Shown here: piece after piece, positions 16,729 to 24,949 of the stretch
Numbering within the stretch: the first letter of the stretch is position 1
Layout of the letters: every line of letters starts with the position of its first letter
NCBI RefSeq assembly: GCF_014650815.1
Contig: NZ_BMVR01000001.1
Coordinates: 1-64,000 of the forward strand
Reading direction: 5' to 3'
DNA length: 64,000 nt
Source of the DNA: Streptomyces flavofungini
GTDB taxonomy: Bacteria > Actinomycetota > Actinomycetes > Streptomycetales > Streptomycetaceae
Program-made: the position numbers and the translations under genes
Notes under the pieces: generated by a model
Database searches by the model: none
What the model saw: only the letters and a program-made list of their open reading frames with translations
What the model was told of the DNA's origin: nothing

Positions 16729-17628
16729 CTGCCGTGTCGACCATGGTACCCGCCGGGGTGCGGGCCGGGTGCCGGTGGCTGCCGTGGCCAGGAAGGATCC
16801 GGCGAGGATCAGGGTGAAGGCGGCGGCGAAGGCCGCCGTGAGGGACTCGTCGAGGAAGGCGAAGCCCGCCGCTGCGGCGACGGCGGGGTTGATGTACGTG
16901 AAGACCACCGCCCGTGTCGGGCCCGCCTCGCGGATCAGTTCGAGGAAGACGATGAAGGCGAGCGCCGTGCAGATGACTCCCAGGCCCGCGAGCGCCGCCA
17001 GGGTCTTGCCGTCCGGGAGCGTGTCGGGCCAGGTCGCCGCCGCCGCGGGGGCGTAGACCAGGGCGGCGAGGGTCAGGCAGGGCGCTATCAGTTGCAGGGT
17101 GGGGACGTCCTTGAGGTGGCGGGCCACGATCAAGGGGGCGATCGCGTAGCCGAGCGCCGTGAGCAGGACCTCCGTCAGGGACCAGGCGTCGCCGCCCGTC
17201 AGGTGCGGGACCGTCAGCACCGCCACCCCGGCGAAGCCGAGCGCCAGGCCCGTCACCCGGCGCGGTCCGAGGCGTTCCGTGTCTCCGAAGAAGCGGGCCA
17301 GGAGGGCGCCGATGATCGGGACGGCGGCGATCAGCAGGCCGGCGGTGGAGCTGGACAGGTGGCGTTCCGCGTCCGTCAGGGTCCACCACGGGCCGAGGAT
17401 CTCCACCGCCGCGAAGGCCAGCATCGGACGCCAGTGCGTACGCAGTACGGCGGGCATGCCGCCCTGGCGCATCGCGAACGGGAGCAGCAGCGCGGCGCCC
17501 AGGGCGCAGCGCGTGAACACCACCATCGACGGCGTCAGATCGCTGTCCACCGCCACCTTGATCATGAGGTACGGAATGCCCCACAGGACACCCATGAAGG
17601 AGAAGAGAAGCCAGCCGCGTGCAGTCAT
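16645..17628 (-). CDS. EamA/DMT-family exporter
   Basis: A 327-residue drug/metabolite transporter with two five-helix EamA repeats (SFMGVLWGIPYLMIKVAVDS early, LGVICTALAFIVFLELIREAG in the second half). The membrane region ends near residue 295 at AAAFTLILAGSFLATAATG. The last ~28 residues, from RADGRVEVLVDLPEE to the stop, are read from the 5' end of rnpB, so they are probably not conserved. It follows the AraC-type regulator by 27 bp on the same strand and is likely co-transcribed with it. The substrate, possibly an amino acid or drug, is unknown. Confidence 0.87.
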   Translation of the reverse strand: MTARGWLLFSFMGVLWGIPYLMIKVAVDSDLTPSMVVFTRCALGAALLLPFAMRQGGMPAVLRTHWRPMLAFAAVEILGPWWTLTDAERHLSSSTAGLLIAAVPIIGALLARFFGDTERLGPRRVTGLALGFAGVAVLTVPHLTGGDAWSLTEVLLTALGYAIAPLIVARHLKDVPTLQLIAPCLTLAALVYAPAAAATWPDTLPDGKTLAALAGLGVICTALAFIVFLELIREAGPTRAVVFTYINPAVAAAAGFAFLDESLTAAFAAAFTLILAGSFLATAATGTRPAPRRVPWSTRQTSRADGRVEVLVDLPEERPGSTGQGGG

Positions 17629-17655
17629 GCGGCGAGTTTCGGACAGGACGGTTGG

Positions 17656-18624
17656 TTACGTCTTGAACGTCGTTGCGGTCGCCGGGCCCGCCTCGTCCCG
17701 GCGCGTCGGGGCCGTCGCGGCGCGCACGCTGTCGCGGTACGCCGCCGGTGTCACCCCCACCACCCGCCGGAACCAGCGCGTCAGATGCGCCTGGTCGGCG
17801 AAGCCCACCAGGCCCGCCACCGCCGCCGGGCGCAGTCCGCGTTCCAGGAGGCCGCGCGCCCGCCCGACGCGGTACTGCGCCAGCCACGCGTACGGCGGCA
17901 TCCCCGTCGTCGTACGGAAGGCGCGCAGGAGTTGGTAGCGGGACAGGCCCAGTTCGGTGGCCAGTTCGGTGAGGGTGGGGGGTGCCAGGACGCTGTCGGC
18001 CAGACGGTCGCGGACGGTCCGGGCGATGGCGGTGGTGCCCGGGACGGCGGTGCCCTCGCGGCCGCGGTCTCCGGCGCGGAGGGGGCGCGCCTCCGCGTGG
18101 CGTCGCGCCAGGGCGGCGAACAGTTCGGTCAGGCGGGTCTCGGCGGCCAGGGCGGTCAGGAGGTCCGGGACGTCCGCCGCCGGGTCCAGGATCTCCGCTC
18201 CCCGGGCCGGGGCCCTGCTCAGCCCCGTGTGCGCCGCCCGCAGCGCCGCCGCGAGCTGCGGGTCGTCGAGGACCGCCTGCCGGAAGTGCGGCAGGGCGCG
18301 GGCGCCGTCGGCGAAGAGGTGCACCGCGGGGTACATCGCGCGGTACGCGTAGCCGCCGCCGGGGCCGGGGCGGCCGGTGTGGGTCTCGCCGGGGGCCAGG
18401 ACGACGACGGCGCCGGGGCCCACGTCGAGGCGGCCGCCACGGTAGTCGATGATCTCGCTGCCGCCGACGCAGACGCCCACGGTGAACTCCTCGTGGTAGT
18501 GCGGGGCGTAACGGTGGCGGTCGAAGCGGGCGGTGAGGAGATCGAGGGTGGTGTCGGTGCCCAGGGGGGCACGGGTCCAGATTGCGCGGTCGGCGGGGGT
18601 GAAGGCCTGCTTCGTGTGCGCCAT
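17656..18624 (-). CDS. AraC-family regulator with cupin sensor
   Basis: A 322-residue regulator from the ATG at 18624 (a start 10 codons upstream is possible). Residues ~15-150 are a cupin-type AraC sensor domain (RHRYAPHYHEEFTVGV, GAVVVLAPGETHTG). Residues ~215-310 carry two helix-turn-helix units (LTELATELGLSRYQLLRAFR and VAGLVGFADQAHLTRWFRR). The family usually binds amino acids or small effectors and often controls a neighbouring exporter. Here an EamA exporter gene follows 27 bp downstream, suggesting a sensor-exporter pair. Confidence 0.9.
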   Translation of the reverse strand: MAHTKQAFTPADRAIWTRAPLGTDTTLDLLTARFDRHRYAPHYHEEFTVGVCVGGSEIIDYRGGRLDVGPGAVVVLAPGETHTGRPGPGGGYAYRAMYPAVHLFADGARALPHFRQAVLDDPQLAAALRAAHTGLSRAPARGAEILDPAADVPDLLTALAAETRLTELFAALARRHAEARPLRAGDRGREGTAVPGTTAIARTVRDRLADSVLAPPTLTELATELGLSRYQLLRAFRTTTGMPPYAWLAQYRVGRARGLLERGLRPAAVAGLVGFADQAHLTRWFRRVVGVTPAAYRDSVRAATAPTRRDEAGPATATTFKT

Positions 18625-18719
18625 GTGCCCTCGTCCTCTCCGCGTCCGGTTCACCGTTCAACGCTTCCACGCCCGTTTTTCATGCCGCTGCCGGGTCCAC
18701 GCCGTTCCGGACGGACCCT

Positions 18720-18800
18720 GCGGGGCTCTCCCCGATCCCGCCCCTTCCCGAAACCGGGGCTCCGCCCCGGACCCCGCTCCTCAGACGCCGGAGGGGCTGG
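18720..18800. repeat. Streptomyces intergenic GC-rich repeat, copy 1
   Basis: This stretch, containing CCGCCCCTTCCCGAAACCGG and CTCAGACGCCGGAGGGG, is an inverted relative of the copies at 29.9-30.1 and 35.4-35.5 kb. Similar elements are scattered between genes in many Streptomyces. It fills part of the 247-bp gap between the divergent AraC and MerR genes. Confidence 0.6.
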
Positions 18801-18834
18801 ATGGTTGCCGGAGGGGCCGCGCCGCGAAGCGTGC

Positions 18835-18871
18835 TTGACCTTGCCGTAGCGTCAACGTTTCTACTGGAGGC
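18835..18871 (+). promoter_or_regulatory. MerR-type promoter, 19-bp spacer, leaderless
   Basis: TTGACC (18835-18840) and TCTACT (18860-18865) are separated by 19 bp, the long spacer typical of MerR-regulated promoters. The ATG at 18872 falls where transcription should begin, and the only GGAGG is one base from it, so the mRNA is probably leaderless. Confidence 0.6.
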
Positions 18872-19681
18872 ATGCGGATCGGAGAGATCGCGGCTGCCGT
18901 CGGGCTCACGACGCGCGCCATCAGGCACTATCACCATCTCGGGCTGTTGCCGGAGCCCGCGCGGCGGCCCAACGGGTACCGCGAGTACGGGCTGCGTGAG
19001 GCCATCCTGCTGGCGCGCGTGCGGCGGCTCACCGAGCTGGGTCTCGGCCTCGACGAGGTGCGGGACGTGCTCGCCGACGACGTGGGGCGTGAGCTCACCG
19101 AGGTCCTCGCCGAGCTGGACGATGATCTGGCCCGGCAGGAGGCGGACATCAGGGCGCGGCGGGAGCGGCTCGCCGAGCTGCTGCAGATGTCGCGGGAGGG
19201 GCTGCTGCCGGGCGAGGGGCCGGTCTCGCCGGGGCTCGCGGAGCTGTTCGGGCGGTTCAGCCCGGCCGAGTCGGCGACCGCCGCCAAGGACCTGGAACAC
19301 CTGGCGCTGTTCGACGCCACCGCCGACCCGGACCGCCGCGACCGCATCTACCAGGCCCTGAGCGAGCTCGCCGACGACCCCGAACTCGCGGCTCGGCTAC
19401 GGGAGTTGTACGCCCGCATGGACGACATCGCCGACGCGTCGCCGGACGACCCGCGGGTCGAGCCGCTCGGCAAGGACCTCGCGGCCATCGTCCCCGACGA
19501 CCTCCTCGCGGCCCTCGTACACGGGGGCGAGGGCCGCGAGGACGGCTCCCCGGCCCGGACGGACCCCGGCCCGGGCAGCGCCTTCGGCGAGGCGTTCCTC
19601 GACGACTTCGCGCCCGCCCAGGCGGCGGCCGTCCGGGAGATGCTGACGGTGCTCACCGGGCGGACGGGGTGGACGCCGTGA
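18872..19681 (+). CDS. MerR-family regulator
   Basis: A 269-residue MerR-type protein. Residues 1-70 form the winged helix (MRIGEIAAAVGLTTRAIRHY, then GLLPEPARRPNGYREYG) followed by a dimerisation coiled coil (ELDDDLARQEADIRARRERLAELL). The C-terminal ~150 residues are acidic and helical with no recognised ligand-binding domain, as in Streptomyces TipAL-like relatives. It overlaps the next gene by 13 nt, so it probably controls that membrane protein and itself through the promoter just upstream. The effector is unknown. Confidence 0.9.
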   Translation: MRIGEIAAAVGLTTRAIRHYHHLGLLPEPARRPNGYREYGLREAILLARVRRLTELGLGLDEVRDVLADDVGRELTEVLAELDDDLARQEADIRARRERLAELLQMSREGLLPGEGPVSPGLAELFGRFSPAESATAAKDLEHLALFDATADPDRRDRIYQALSELADDPELAARLRELYARMDDIADASPDDPRVEPLGKDLAAIVPDDLLAALVHGGEGREDGSPARTDPGPGSAFGEAFLDDFAPAQAAAVREMLTVLTGRTGWTP

Positions 19682-20382
19682 CGCGCCTGGTCCGGGTCGT
19701 GCGGCGGCTCGCCGCGCACGAGCTGCGGGGGTTCCACAGTCTCGCGCTGTGGGTGGCCCGGCGGCGGCACGGCGTGGGGGCGGGGGCGCGCCCGGCGGCG
19801 TACACCGGGCCGCAGACCGCCCTGCTCTTCGGCTTCGCCTTCGTGGCGGTCGTGGAGACCGTCGTCCTCGCGCTGATCGTGCCGTGGCCCCTCGTGCACG
19901 CCGCGCTGCTGTTCGTGGACGTCTACACCGTTCTGCAGATCGTGGCGCTGCACGCGGCGTCCGTGACCCGGCCCCATGTGGTGGGCGTGGACGGGTCGTT
20001 GCGGGTGCGGTACGGGCAGTTCGTCGATCTGCGGATTCCGGCCGCCGACATGGCGCGGGTCAGGGTCGAGCGGCGTTACCCCGAGGGGCGCACCGTTCAG
20101 ATCCATGCGGACGGCGTCGTCGACATCGCCGTCGGCAGCCAGACCACCGTCACCGTCGAACTCGCCCGGCCCGTCGCCTTCGTACGGCCGCTGGGACTGC
20201 CCGCGCGGGCCCGCGTGGTGCGGCTGCACGCCGACGACCCGCGCGCCCTGGTCGACGCGCTCGCACGGACCCGTACCGAGGAGGCGGGCAGGACCCGTCC
20301 GGGCGACCGCACGCCGACCGCCTCGCACCCCCTCACGCCGGAGCGAACAGCACCTTCGCCCGTCCCGGATCAGCCTGCGTGA
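19669..20382 (+). CDS. Conserved membrane protein, unknown function
   Basis: A 237-residue protein starting at GTG 19669 (GTG 19678 also possible). Two hydrophobic helices lie at residues ~45-95 (TALLFGFAFVAVVETVVLAL and LVHAALLFVDVYTVLQIVAL). A soluble PH-like or beta-rich part follows (VVGVDGSLRVRYGQFVDLRI, TTVTVELARPVAFVRPLG) and a Pro/Thr-rich tail ends it. I do not recognise the family. It is translationally coupled to the MerR regulator, and its last 50 nt overlap the convergent ribonuclease gene. Confidence 0.72.
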   Translation: MDAVTRLVRVVRRLAAHELRGFHSLALWVARRRHGVGAGARPAAYTGPQTALLFGFAFVAVVETVVLALIVPWPLVHAALLFVDVYTVLQIVALHAASVTRPHVVGVDGSLRVRYGQFVDLRIPAADMARVRVERRYPEGRTVQIHADGVVDIAVGSQTTVTVELARPVAFVRPLGLPARARVVRLHADDPRALVDALARTRTEEAGRTRPGDRTPTASHPLTPERTAPSPVPDQPA

Positions 20383-21793
20383 GCCGCACCCGCAGCCGCT
20401 CCCCCAGTGGCAGCCCGGCGGAGCCGCCCGCACCGCCGGGACCCGCCTCGATGCGGGCGACCACCGCGGGCTCCGCCAACTGCACCGTCCCCACCCCCGG
20501 TTCGCGTTCCTTCACGTCGACCACCACCCCGTCGAACACCTCCCCCACCCGGTCCTTCAGGAGCGCCGCCTCGACGATGTCGACGCAGCCGCGCTCCACG
20601 GCGTTGGCGCGGCGGGTGCCGTCGGCCATCTCCCGGGGCAGCTCGGGCAGGGCGGCGAGGACCCAGTCCGGCGGCTCGGCGCCCGCGCAGGCGGCGAGGC
20701 AGAGCTCGGCGGCGTAGCGGTCGACGAGGCGGCGCAGCGGGGCGGTGCAGTGGGCGTACGGGGCGGCCACCGCGGCGTGCGTCGTCAGTTCGGGGACCTC
20801 GCCGCCGCTGAACGCCGTGTACCCGGCGCCGCGCAGCAGCGTCGTGCACTCCTGGAGGAACGCCGCGTGGTGCGGGTCGCGCGGGTCGAGGGAGCGGACG
20901 AGGCCGGCGTACGGGACGTGGTGCGGCCAGTCGATGCCGAGGGCCTTCGCGGTGTGGCGCAGGCGGGTGACGGCGCCGTCGGGGGCGAGCGGCAGGGTGC
21001 GCAGGACGCCGGTGCCGGAGGCGATCATGAGGTCGGCGGCGGCCATGCCGGTCAGGAGGGAGATCTGGGCGTTCCAGCCGTCGGCGGGCAGCGGGGCGCG
21101 GAAGCCGAGCGCGTAGGTGCCGTCCTGCTCGGTGACCTCCTGCTCGGGCACGTTCAGGGAGATGCCGCCGCGCTCGGCCTCCCGTTGTTCGCGCAGCCGC
21201 CCGATGTCGGCGAGCAGGGCGACCGGCTCCTCGGCGGTGCCCGCGTCGATGGCGCGCTGGACGCCCTCGTAGTCGAGTTTGGCGCGGCTGCGGACCAGGG
21301 CGCGGCGCACGTCGGTGCGGGCGGTGCGGCCCTCCGCGTCCAGGTCCAGGGTCCACAGGACGGCCGGGCAGGTCTGGTCCGGGAGCAGGCTGGCGGCGCC
21401 CTCGCTGAGCGGGGTGGGGTGCAGGGGGACCTTGCCGTCGGGGAAGTAGAGGGTGGTGACGCGGCGGTGCGCCGTCGCGTCCAGCGGTCCACCCGGTGTG
21501 ACGTACGCGGCCACGTCCGCGATCGCGTACCGCACCCGGAAGCCGCCGCCCGCCCTTCGCGACAGGTGCATCGCCTGGTCCAGGTCGACGGACGTCGGCG
21601 GGTCGACGGTGAAGAAGGGGACGCCGGTCGCGTCCTCGGCCGGGAGCCGCGGCGCCGCCGCGGCGCGCTCGGCCTCGGCGAGCACGTCGGCCGCAAAAGC
21701 CTCCGGTACGTCCAGCTCGGCGCGCAGAGCGCGCAGCGCGGCCCGCAGCGGAGCCTCGGCTGCGCCGGTCACATGCAGGTGGCGGCGGGGCAT
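20333..21793 (-). CDS. RNB-domain ribonuclease (RNase II family)
   Basis: A 486-residue exoribonuclease-like protein. The RNB catalytic domain spans about residues 30-400, with the metal-binding aspartates in PPTSVDLDQAMHL, then YAIADVAAYV, DGKVPLHPTPLSEGAASL and the late HCTAPLRRLVDRYA. The cold-shock and S1 domains of classical RNase II are absent or short, as in many actinobacterial relatives. I chose the ATG at 21793 (MPRRHLHVTG) over a start 24 codons upstream because homologues begin there. Its 3' end overlaps the convergent membrane-protein gene by 50 nt. Probable 3'-5' RNA degradation. Confidence 0.9.
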   Translation of the reverse strand: MPRRHLHVTGAAEAPLRAALRALRAELDVPEAFAADVLAEAERAAAAPRLPAEDATGVPFFTVDPPTSVDLDQAMHLSRRAGGGFRVRYAIADVAAYVTPGGPLDATAHRRVTTLYFPDGKVPLHPTPLSEGAASLLPDQTCPAVLWTLDLDAEGRTARTDVRRALVRSRAKLDYEGVQRAIDAGTAEEPVALLADIGRLREQREAERGGISLNVPEQEVTEQDGTYALGFRAPLPADGWNAQISLLTGMAAADLMIASGTGVLRTLPLAPDGAVTRLRHTAKALGIDWPHHVPYAGLVRSLDPRDPHHAAFLQECTTLLRGAGYTAFSGGEVPELTTHAAVAAPYAHCTAPLRRLVDRYAAELCLAACAGAEPPDWVLAALPELPREMADGTRRANAVERGCVDIVEAALLKDRVGEVFDGVVVDVKEREPGVGTVQLAEPAVVARIEAGPGGAGGSAGLPLGERLRVRLTQADPGRAKVLFAPA

Positions 21794-21951
21794 GCACCGA
21801 GCGTATGGCGGGGGCCGGGGGTCGGCACCCCGTACGCTTTCGCGGGGGCCGCACCCCCCCCGCACGCACCCGGCTGACAGGGCCCGTATCCGGCCGCGAG
21901 GACGGCCGACGGGTCCCGTGCCCGGCCAAGAAGGAAAACGGAGAAGCGATC

Positions 21952-22752
21952 GTGCTCGTCCTGTTGCCGCCGTCCGAAGGCAAGGCCCCGTCCGGACGCG
22001 GAGCGCCCCTGAAGCCGGAGTCGCTGTCCCTGCCCGGGCTCGCCGACGCGCGCGCCGCCGTCCTCGACGAACTCGTCGAGCTGTGCGTGGCCGACGAGGA
22101 CAAGGCGTGTGCGGTGCTCGGGCTCAGCGAGGGGCTGCGCGGGGAGGTCGGCAAGAACGCCGAGCTGCGGACCGCCGGGGCGCGGCCCGCCGGGGAGATC
22201 TACACCGGTGTCCTCTACGACGCCCTCGGCCTCGCCTCCCTCGACGCCGCCGCCAAGCGGCGTGCCGCCCGCTCGCTCCTCGTCTTCTCCGGCCTCTGGG
22301 GTGCCGTCCGCGTCACCGACCGGATCCCCTCCTACCGCTGCTCCATGGGCGTCAAGCTGCCCGCTCTGGGCGCCCTCGGCGCGCACTGGCGCGGGCCCAT
22401 GGCGGCCGTGCTGCCCGAGGCCGCCGGCGACGGGCTCGTCCTCGACCTCCGCTCCTCCGCGTACACCTCCGCGTGGAAGCCCAAGGGGGAGGTGGCCGGG
22501 CGGACCGCCACCGTGCGGGTGCTGCACTCCCAGGTCGTCGACGGGGTCGAGCGGCGGTCCGTCGTGTCCCACTTCAACAAGGCGACCAAGGGGCGCCTGG
22601 TGCGGGGCCTGCTGACCGCGGGCATCTCCCCCGCGGGGCCCGCCGAGCTCGTCTCCGCGTTGCGGGATCTGGGGTACGTGGTGGAGGCGGAGGCGCCCTC
22701 GCGGGCCGGGCGGGCGTGGGCGTTGGACGTGGTGGTGCGGGAGATCCACTGA
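21952..22752 (+). CDS. yaaA: YaaA-family peroxide stress protein
   Basis: A 266-residue DUF328/YaaA protein. It starts at GTG 21952 with GGAGAAG upstream and has the family opening VLLPPSEGKAP, then YTGVLYDALG, LVFSGLWGAVR, DRIPSYRCSMG and VVSHFNKATKGRLVR. In E. coli YaaA lowers free iron during peroxide stress and binds DNA; the role in actinobacteria is inferred by family. It is transcribed alone, divergent from the ribonuclease gene. Confidence 0.9.
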   Translation: MLVLLPPSEGKAPSGRGAPLKPESLSLPGLADARAAVLDELVELCVADEDKACAVLGLSEGLRGEVGKNAELRTAGARPAGEIYTGVLYDALGLASLDAAAKRRAARSLLVFSGLWGAVRVTDRIPSYRCSMGVKLPALGALGAHWRGPMAAVLPEAAGDGLVLDLRSSAYTSAWKPKGEVAGRTATVRVLHSQVVDGVERRSVVSHFNKATKGRLVRGLLTAGISPAGPAELVSALRDLGYVVEAEAPSRAGRAWALDVVVREIH

Positions 22753-22790
22753 GGGTGCGGGGGGGTTCCTGCCGGGGCAGCCCCGGTCCG

Positions 22791-22809
22791 CGTTGCGGAG
22801 AATGCAACG
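22791..22809. promoter_or_regulatory. Small palindrome before KDPG aldolase gene
   Basis: CGTTGC-GGAGAAT-GCAACG is a perfect 6-bp inverted repeat 40 bp upstream of the ATG, followed by a second GC-containing half. It may be an operator; the cognate regulator is unknown. Confidence 0.35.
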
Positions 22810-22848
22810 ACCTTTGCGCAGGGCGCGCGCCGCGGGCACGATGAGGCC

Positions 22849-23484
22849 ATGAACCCCGCTGCCGCCGCCAAGGCCTCCGTGCTGGACCTCGCCCCGGTCG
22901 TCCCCGTCGTCGTCATCGACGACCCGGCGGACGCCCTCCCCCTGGCGCGCGCCCTGGTCGCGGGCGGCCTCCCGGCGATCGAGGTGACGTTGCGGACACC
23001 CGTGGCCCTGGACGCGATCCGGGTCATCGCGGACGGGGTCCCGGACGCGGTCGTCGGCGCGGGCACGGTCATCTCGGCGGGGAACGTCGAGGACGCCGTC
23101 GACGCGGGCGCCCGTTTCCTGGTCAGCCCCGGCTGGACGCCGACGCTCCTGGCGGCGATGAAGGCGTCGGGCGTACCGTTCCTGCCGGGCGTCTCGACGA
23201 CCTCGGAGGTCGTCGCGCTGCTTGAGCACGGTGTCGAGGAGATGAAGTTCTTCCCGGCCCAGGCGGCGGGCGGTACGCCGTATCTGAAGTCCCTCGCGGG
23301 TCCGCTCCCCCAGGCCCGCTTCTGCCCGACGGGCGGCATCTCGGCGGCCTCCGCCCCGGACTACCTCGCCCTGCGGAACGTGGGCTGCGTGGGCGGCAGC
23401 TGGATGCTCCCGGCGGACGCGGTCGCGGCCAAGGACTGGGCGCGGGTGGAGTCCCTGGCCCGCGCGGCGGCGGCCCTGCGCTGA
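22849..23484 (+). CDS. eda: KDPG/KHG aldolase
   Basis: A 211-residue class I aldolase that cleaves 2-keto-3-deoxy-6-phosphogluconate to pyruvate and glyceraldehyde 3-phosphate (Entner-Doudoroff), or acts on 4-hydroxy-2-oxoglutarate. The Schiff-base lysine is in EEMKFFPAQAAGG near residue 132, the catalytic glutamate in AIEVTLRT near 45, and the phosphate-binding GGIS follows FCPTGG. Length fits the family. It stands alone; the next gene is convergent. Confidence 0.93.
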   Translation: MNPAAAAKASVLDLAPVVPVVVIDDPADALPLARALVAGGLPAIEVTLRTPVALDAIRVIADGVPDAVVGAGTVISAGNVEDAVDAGARFLVSPGWTPTLLAAMKASGVPFLPGVSTTSEVVALLEHGVEEMKFFPAQAAGGTPYLKSLAGPLPQARFCPTGGISAASAPDYLALRNVGCVGGSWMLPADAVAAKDWARVESLARAAAALR

Positions 23485-23530
23485 GGACCGCCGCGTACGG
23501 CCGACGCCGCGTCGGCCCCGCCCCGCGCCC

Positions 23531-24937
23531 TCAGCGCAGATGCGCCGTGTCGTTCAGCAGCCGCACGCTCGCGTTGCCGTCCGTGTAGTACGCCACCGCC
23601 GACAGCGAGGCCGCCGAGAGCTCCATGCGGAACAGGGACTCGGGCGGGGCGCCGAGGGCGAGGCGGACGAGGGTCTTGATGGGGGTGACGTGCGTGACGA
23701 GCAGCACGGTGCGGCCCGCGTAGGCGGCCAGGAGCTTTTCGCGGGCGGCCTCGACGCGGGTCGAGACCTCGGCGAAGGACTCGCCGCCGGGCGGCGCGAC
23801 GTCCGGCGAGGCCAGCCACGCGGTCAGCTCGTCGGGCTGCCGTTCGCGCACCTCCGCGAAGGTGAGACCTTCCCAGTCCCCGAAGTCCGTCTCGCGCAGG
23901 CCCTCTTCGAGGTGGACGTCGAGGCCGAGCCGGGCGGCGACGGTACGGGCGGTCTCCTGGCAGCGCAGGAGCGGGGAGGAGACGACGGCCTGTACGGTGC
24001 CGCGCGCGGCCAGCGCGGCGGCGACGCGGACGGCCTGCTCCCGGCCGGCGTCGGAGAGGGAGGGGTTGCTCCCGCCGCTGCCGGAGAAGCGCTTCTGGGG
24101 CGTGAGGGGGGTCTCGCCGTGCCGGAGGAGCACGAAGGTGGCGGGCGCGCCCAGGTCGGCGGCGGCGCCCCAGCCGACGGGCGGCACCGCCGTACCGGGC
24201 ACGTCGGCCGCGGCGACCGCACCGGCCCCGCTCGCGGCAGCACCCGCGCCGGACCCGGCCGCCACGGACCGCGCGGCCCGCACGTCGGCCACATCGGCCA
24301 CGCCCGCCGAGCCCTGCGCCCCCGCGGTCGCGTCGCCGAGGGAACCGGCGGTGAACCCACCGCCCCCGGCCTCGGCGCCGCGCCCCGCGGCCGCCCCGGC
24401 CAGCGCGGCCCGCGCCTTCGCCGCCCCCGCCGCCGCGTCCCCGGGCGGCCCGGCGGGCGCACCGGCGCCCGCCGTGCGCACGGGCCGGTCCAGCTCGGCG
24501 GTGGACGCCGACGGCGACCACTGCTCGCCGCGCTTGCCCGCGTCCATGGCCTCGTTGGCGAGCCGGTCCGCGTGCTTGTTCTGCTCGCGCGGGATCCACT
24601 CGTACGTCACCTGGGTGCCGGGCAGGACCCGCGCGGCCTCGGCGGCGAGGGGCTTCATGTCGGGGTGCTTGATCTTCCAGCGGCCCGACATCTGCTCGAC
24701 GACGAGCTTGGAGTCCATGCGGACGTGCACGCTCGCCGCCGGGTCCAGCGCGCGGGCCGCCTTGAGGCCGGCGACCAGGCCCTTGTACTCGGCGACGTTG
24801 TTCGTCGCGACGCCGATGTACTCCGCGGCCTCGGCCAGGGTCTCCCCGGACGCCGCGTCGATGACGACCGCGCCGTACCCCGCGGGCCCCGGGTTGCCCC
24901 GGGACCCGCCGTCGGCCTCGACGATGAACTCCCGCAC
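23531..24937 (-). CDS. Bifunctional RNase HI / acid phosphatase
   Basis: A 468-residue fusion of the SCO2299/Rv2228c type. Residues 1-135 are RNase HI with acidic residues in EADGGSRGNPGP, NVAEYKGLVAGL, MDSKLVVEQMSG and NKHADRLANEA. An Ala/Gly-rich linker spans ~140-250. The C-terminal ~210 residues are a histidine phosphatase of the CobC type (FVLLRHGETPLTPQKRFSG, later VLLVTHVTPIK). RNase H removes RNA from hybrids; the phosphatase half in relatives shows acid or alpha-ribazole phosphatase activity. The start is GTG. It follows the zinc-ribbon gene by 12 bp and is likely co-transcribed. Confidence 0.94.
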   Translation of the reverse strand: MREFIVEADGGSRGNPGPAGYGAVVIDAASGETLAEAAEYIGVATNNVAEYKGLVAGLKAARALDPAASVHVRMDSKLVVEQMSGRWKIKHPDMKPLAAEAARVLPGTQVTYEWIPREQNKHADRLANEAMDAGKRGEQWSPSASTAELDRPVRTAGAGAPAGPPGDAAAGAAKARAALAGAAAGRGAEAGGGGFTAGSLGDATAGAQGSAGVADVADVRAARSVAAGSGAGAAASGAGAVAAADVPGTAVPPVGWGAAADLGAPATFVLLRHGETPLTPQKRFSGSGGSNPSLSDAGREQAVRVAAALAARGTVQAVVSSPLLRCQETARTVAARLGLDVHLEEGLRETDFGDWEGLTFAEVRERQPDELTAWLASPDVAPPGGESFAEVSTRVEAAREKLLAAYAGRTVLLVTHVTPIKTLVRLALGAPPESLFRMELSAASLSAVAYYTDGNASVRLLNDTAHLR

Positions 24938-24949
24938 CGTGCGCGCCCC

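Noticed and set aside
16556..18849. Two very long open frames (704 and 730 codons) on both strands spanning rnpB, EamA and AraC genes
   Set aside because: They cross RNase P RNA and two clear genes in the wrong frame and have Arg/Pro/Gly-rich translations without domains.
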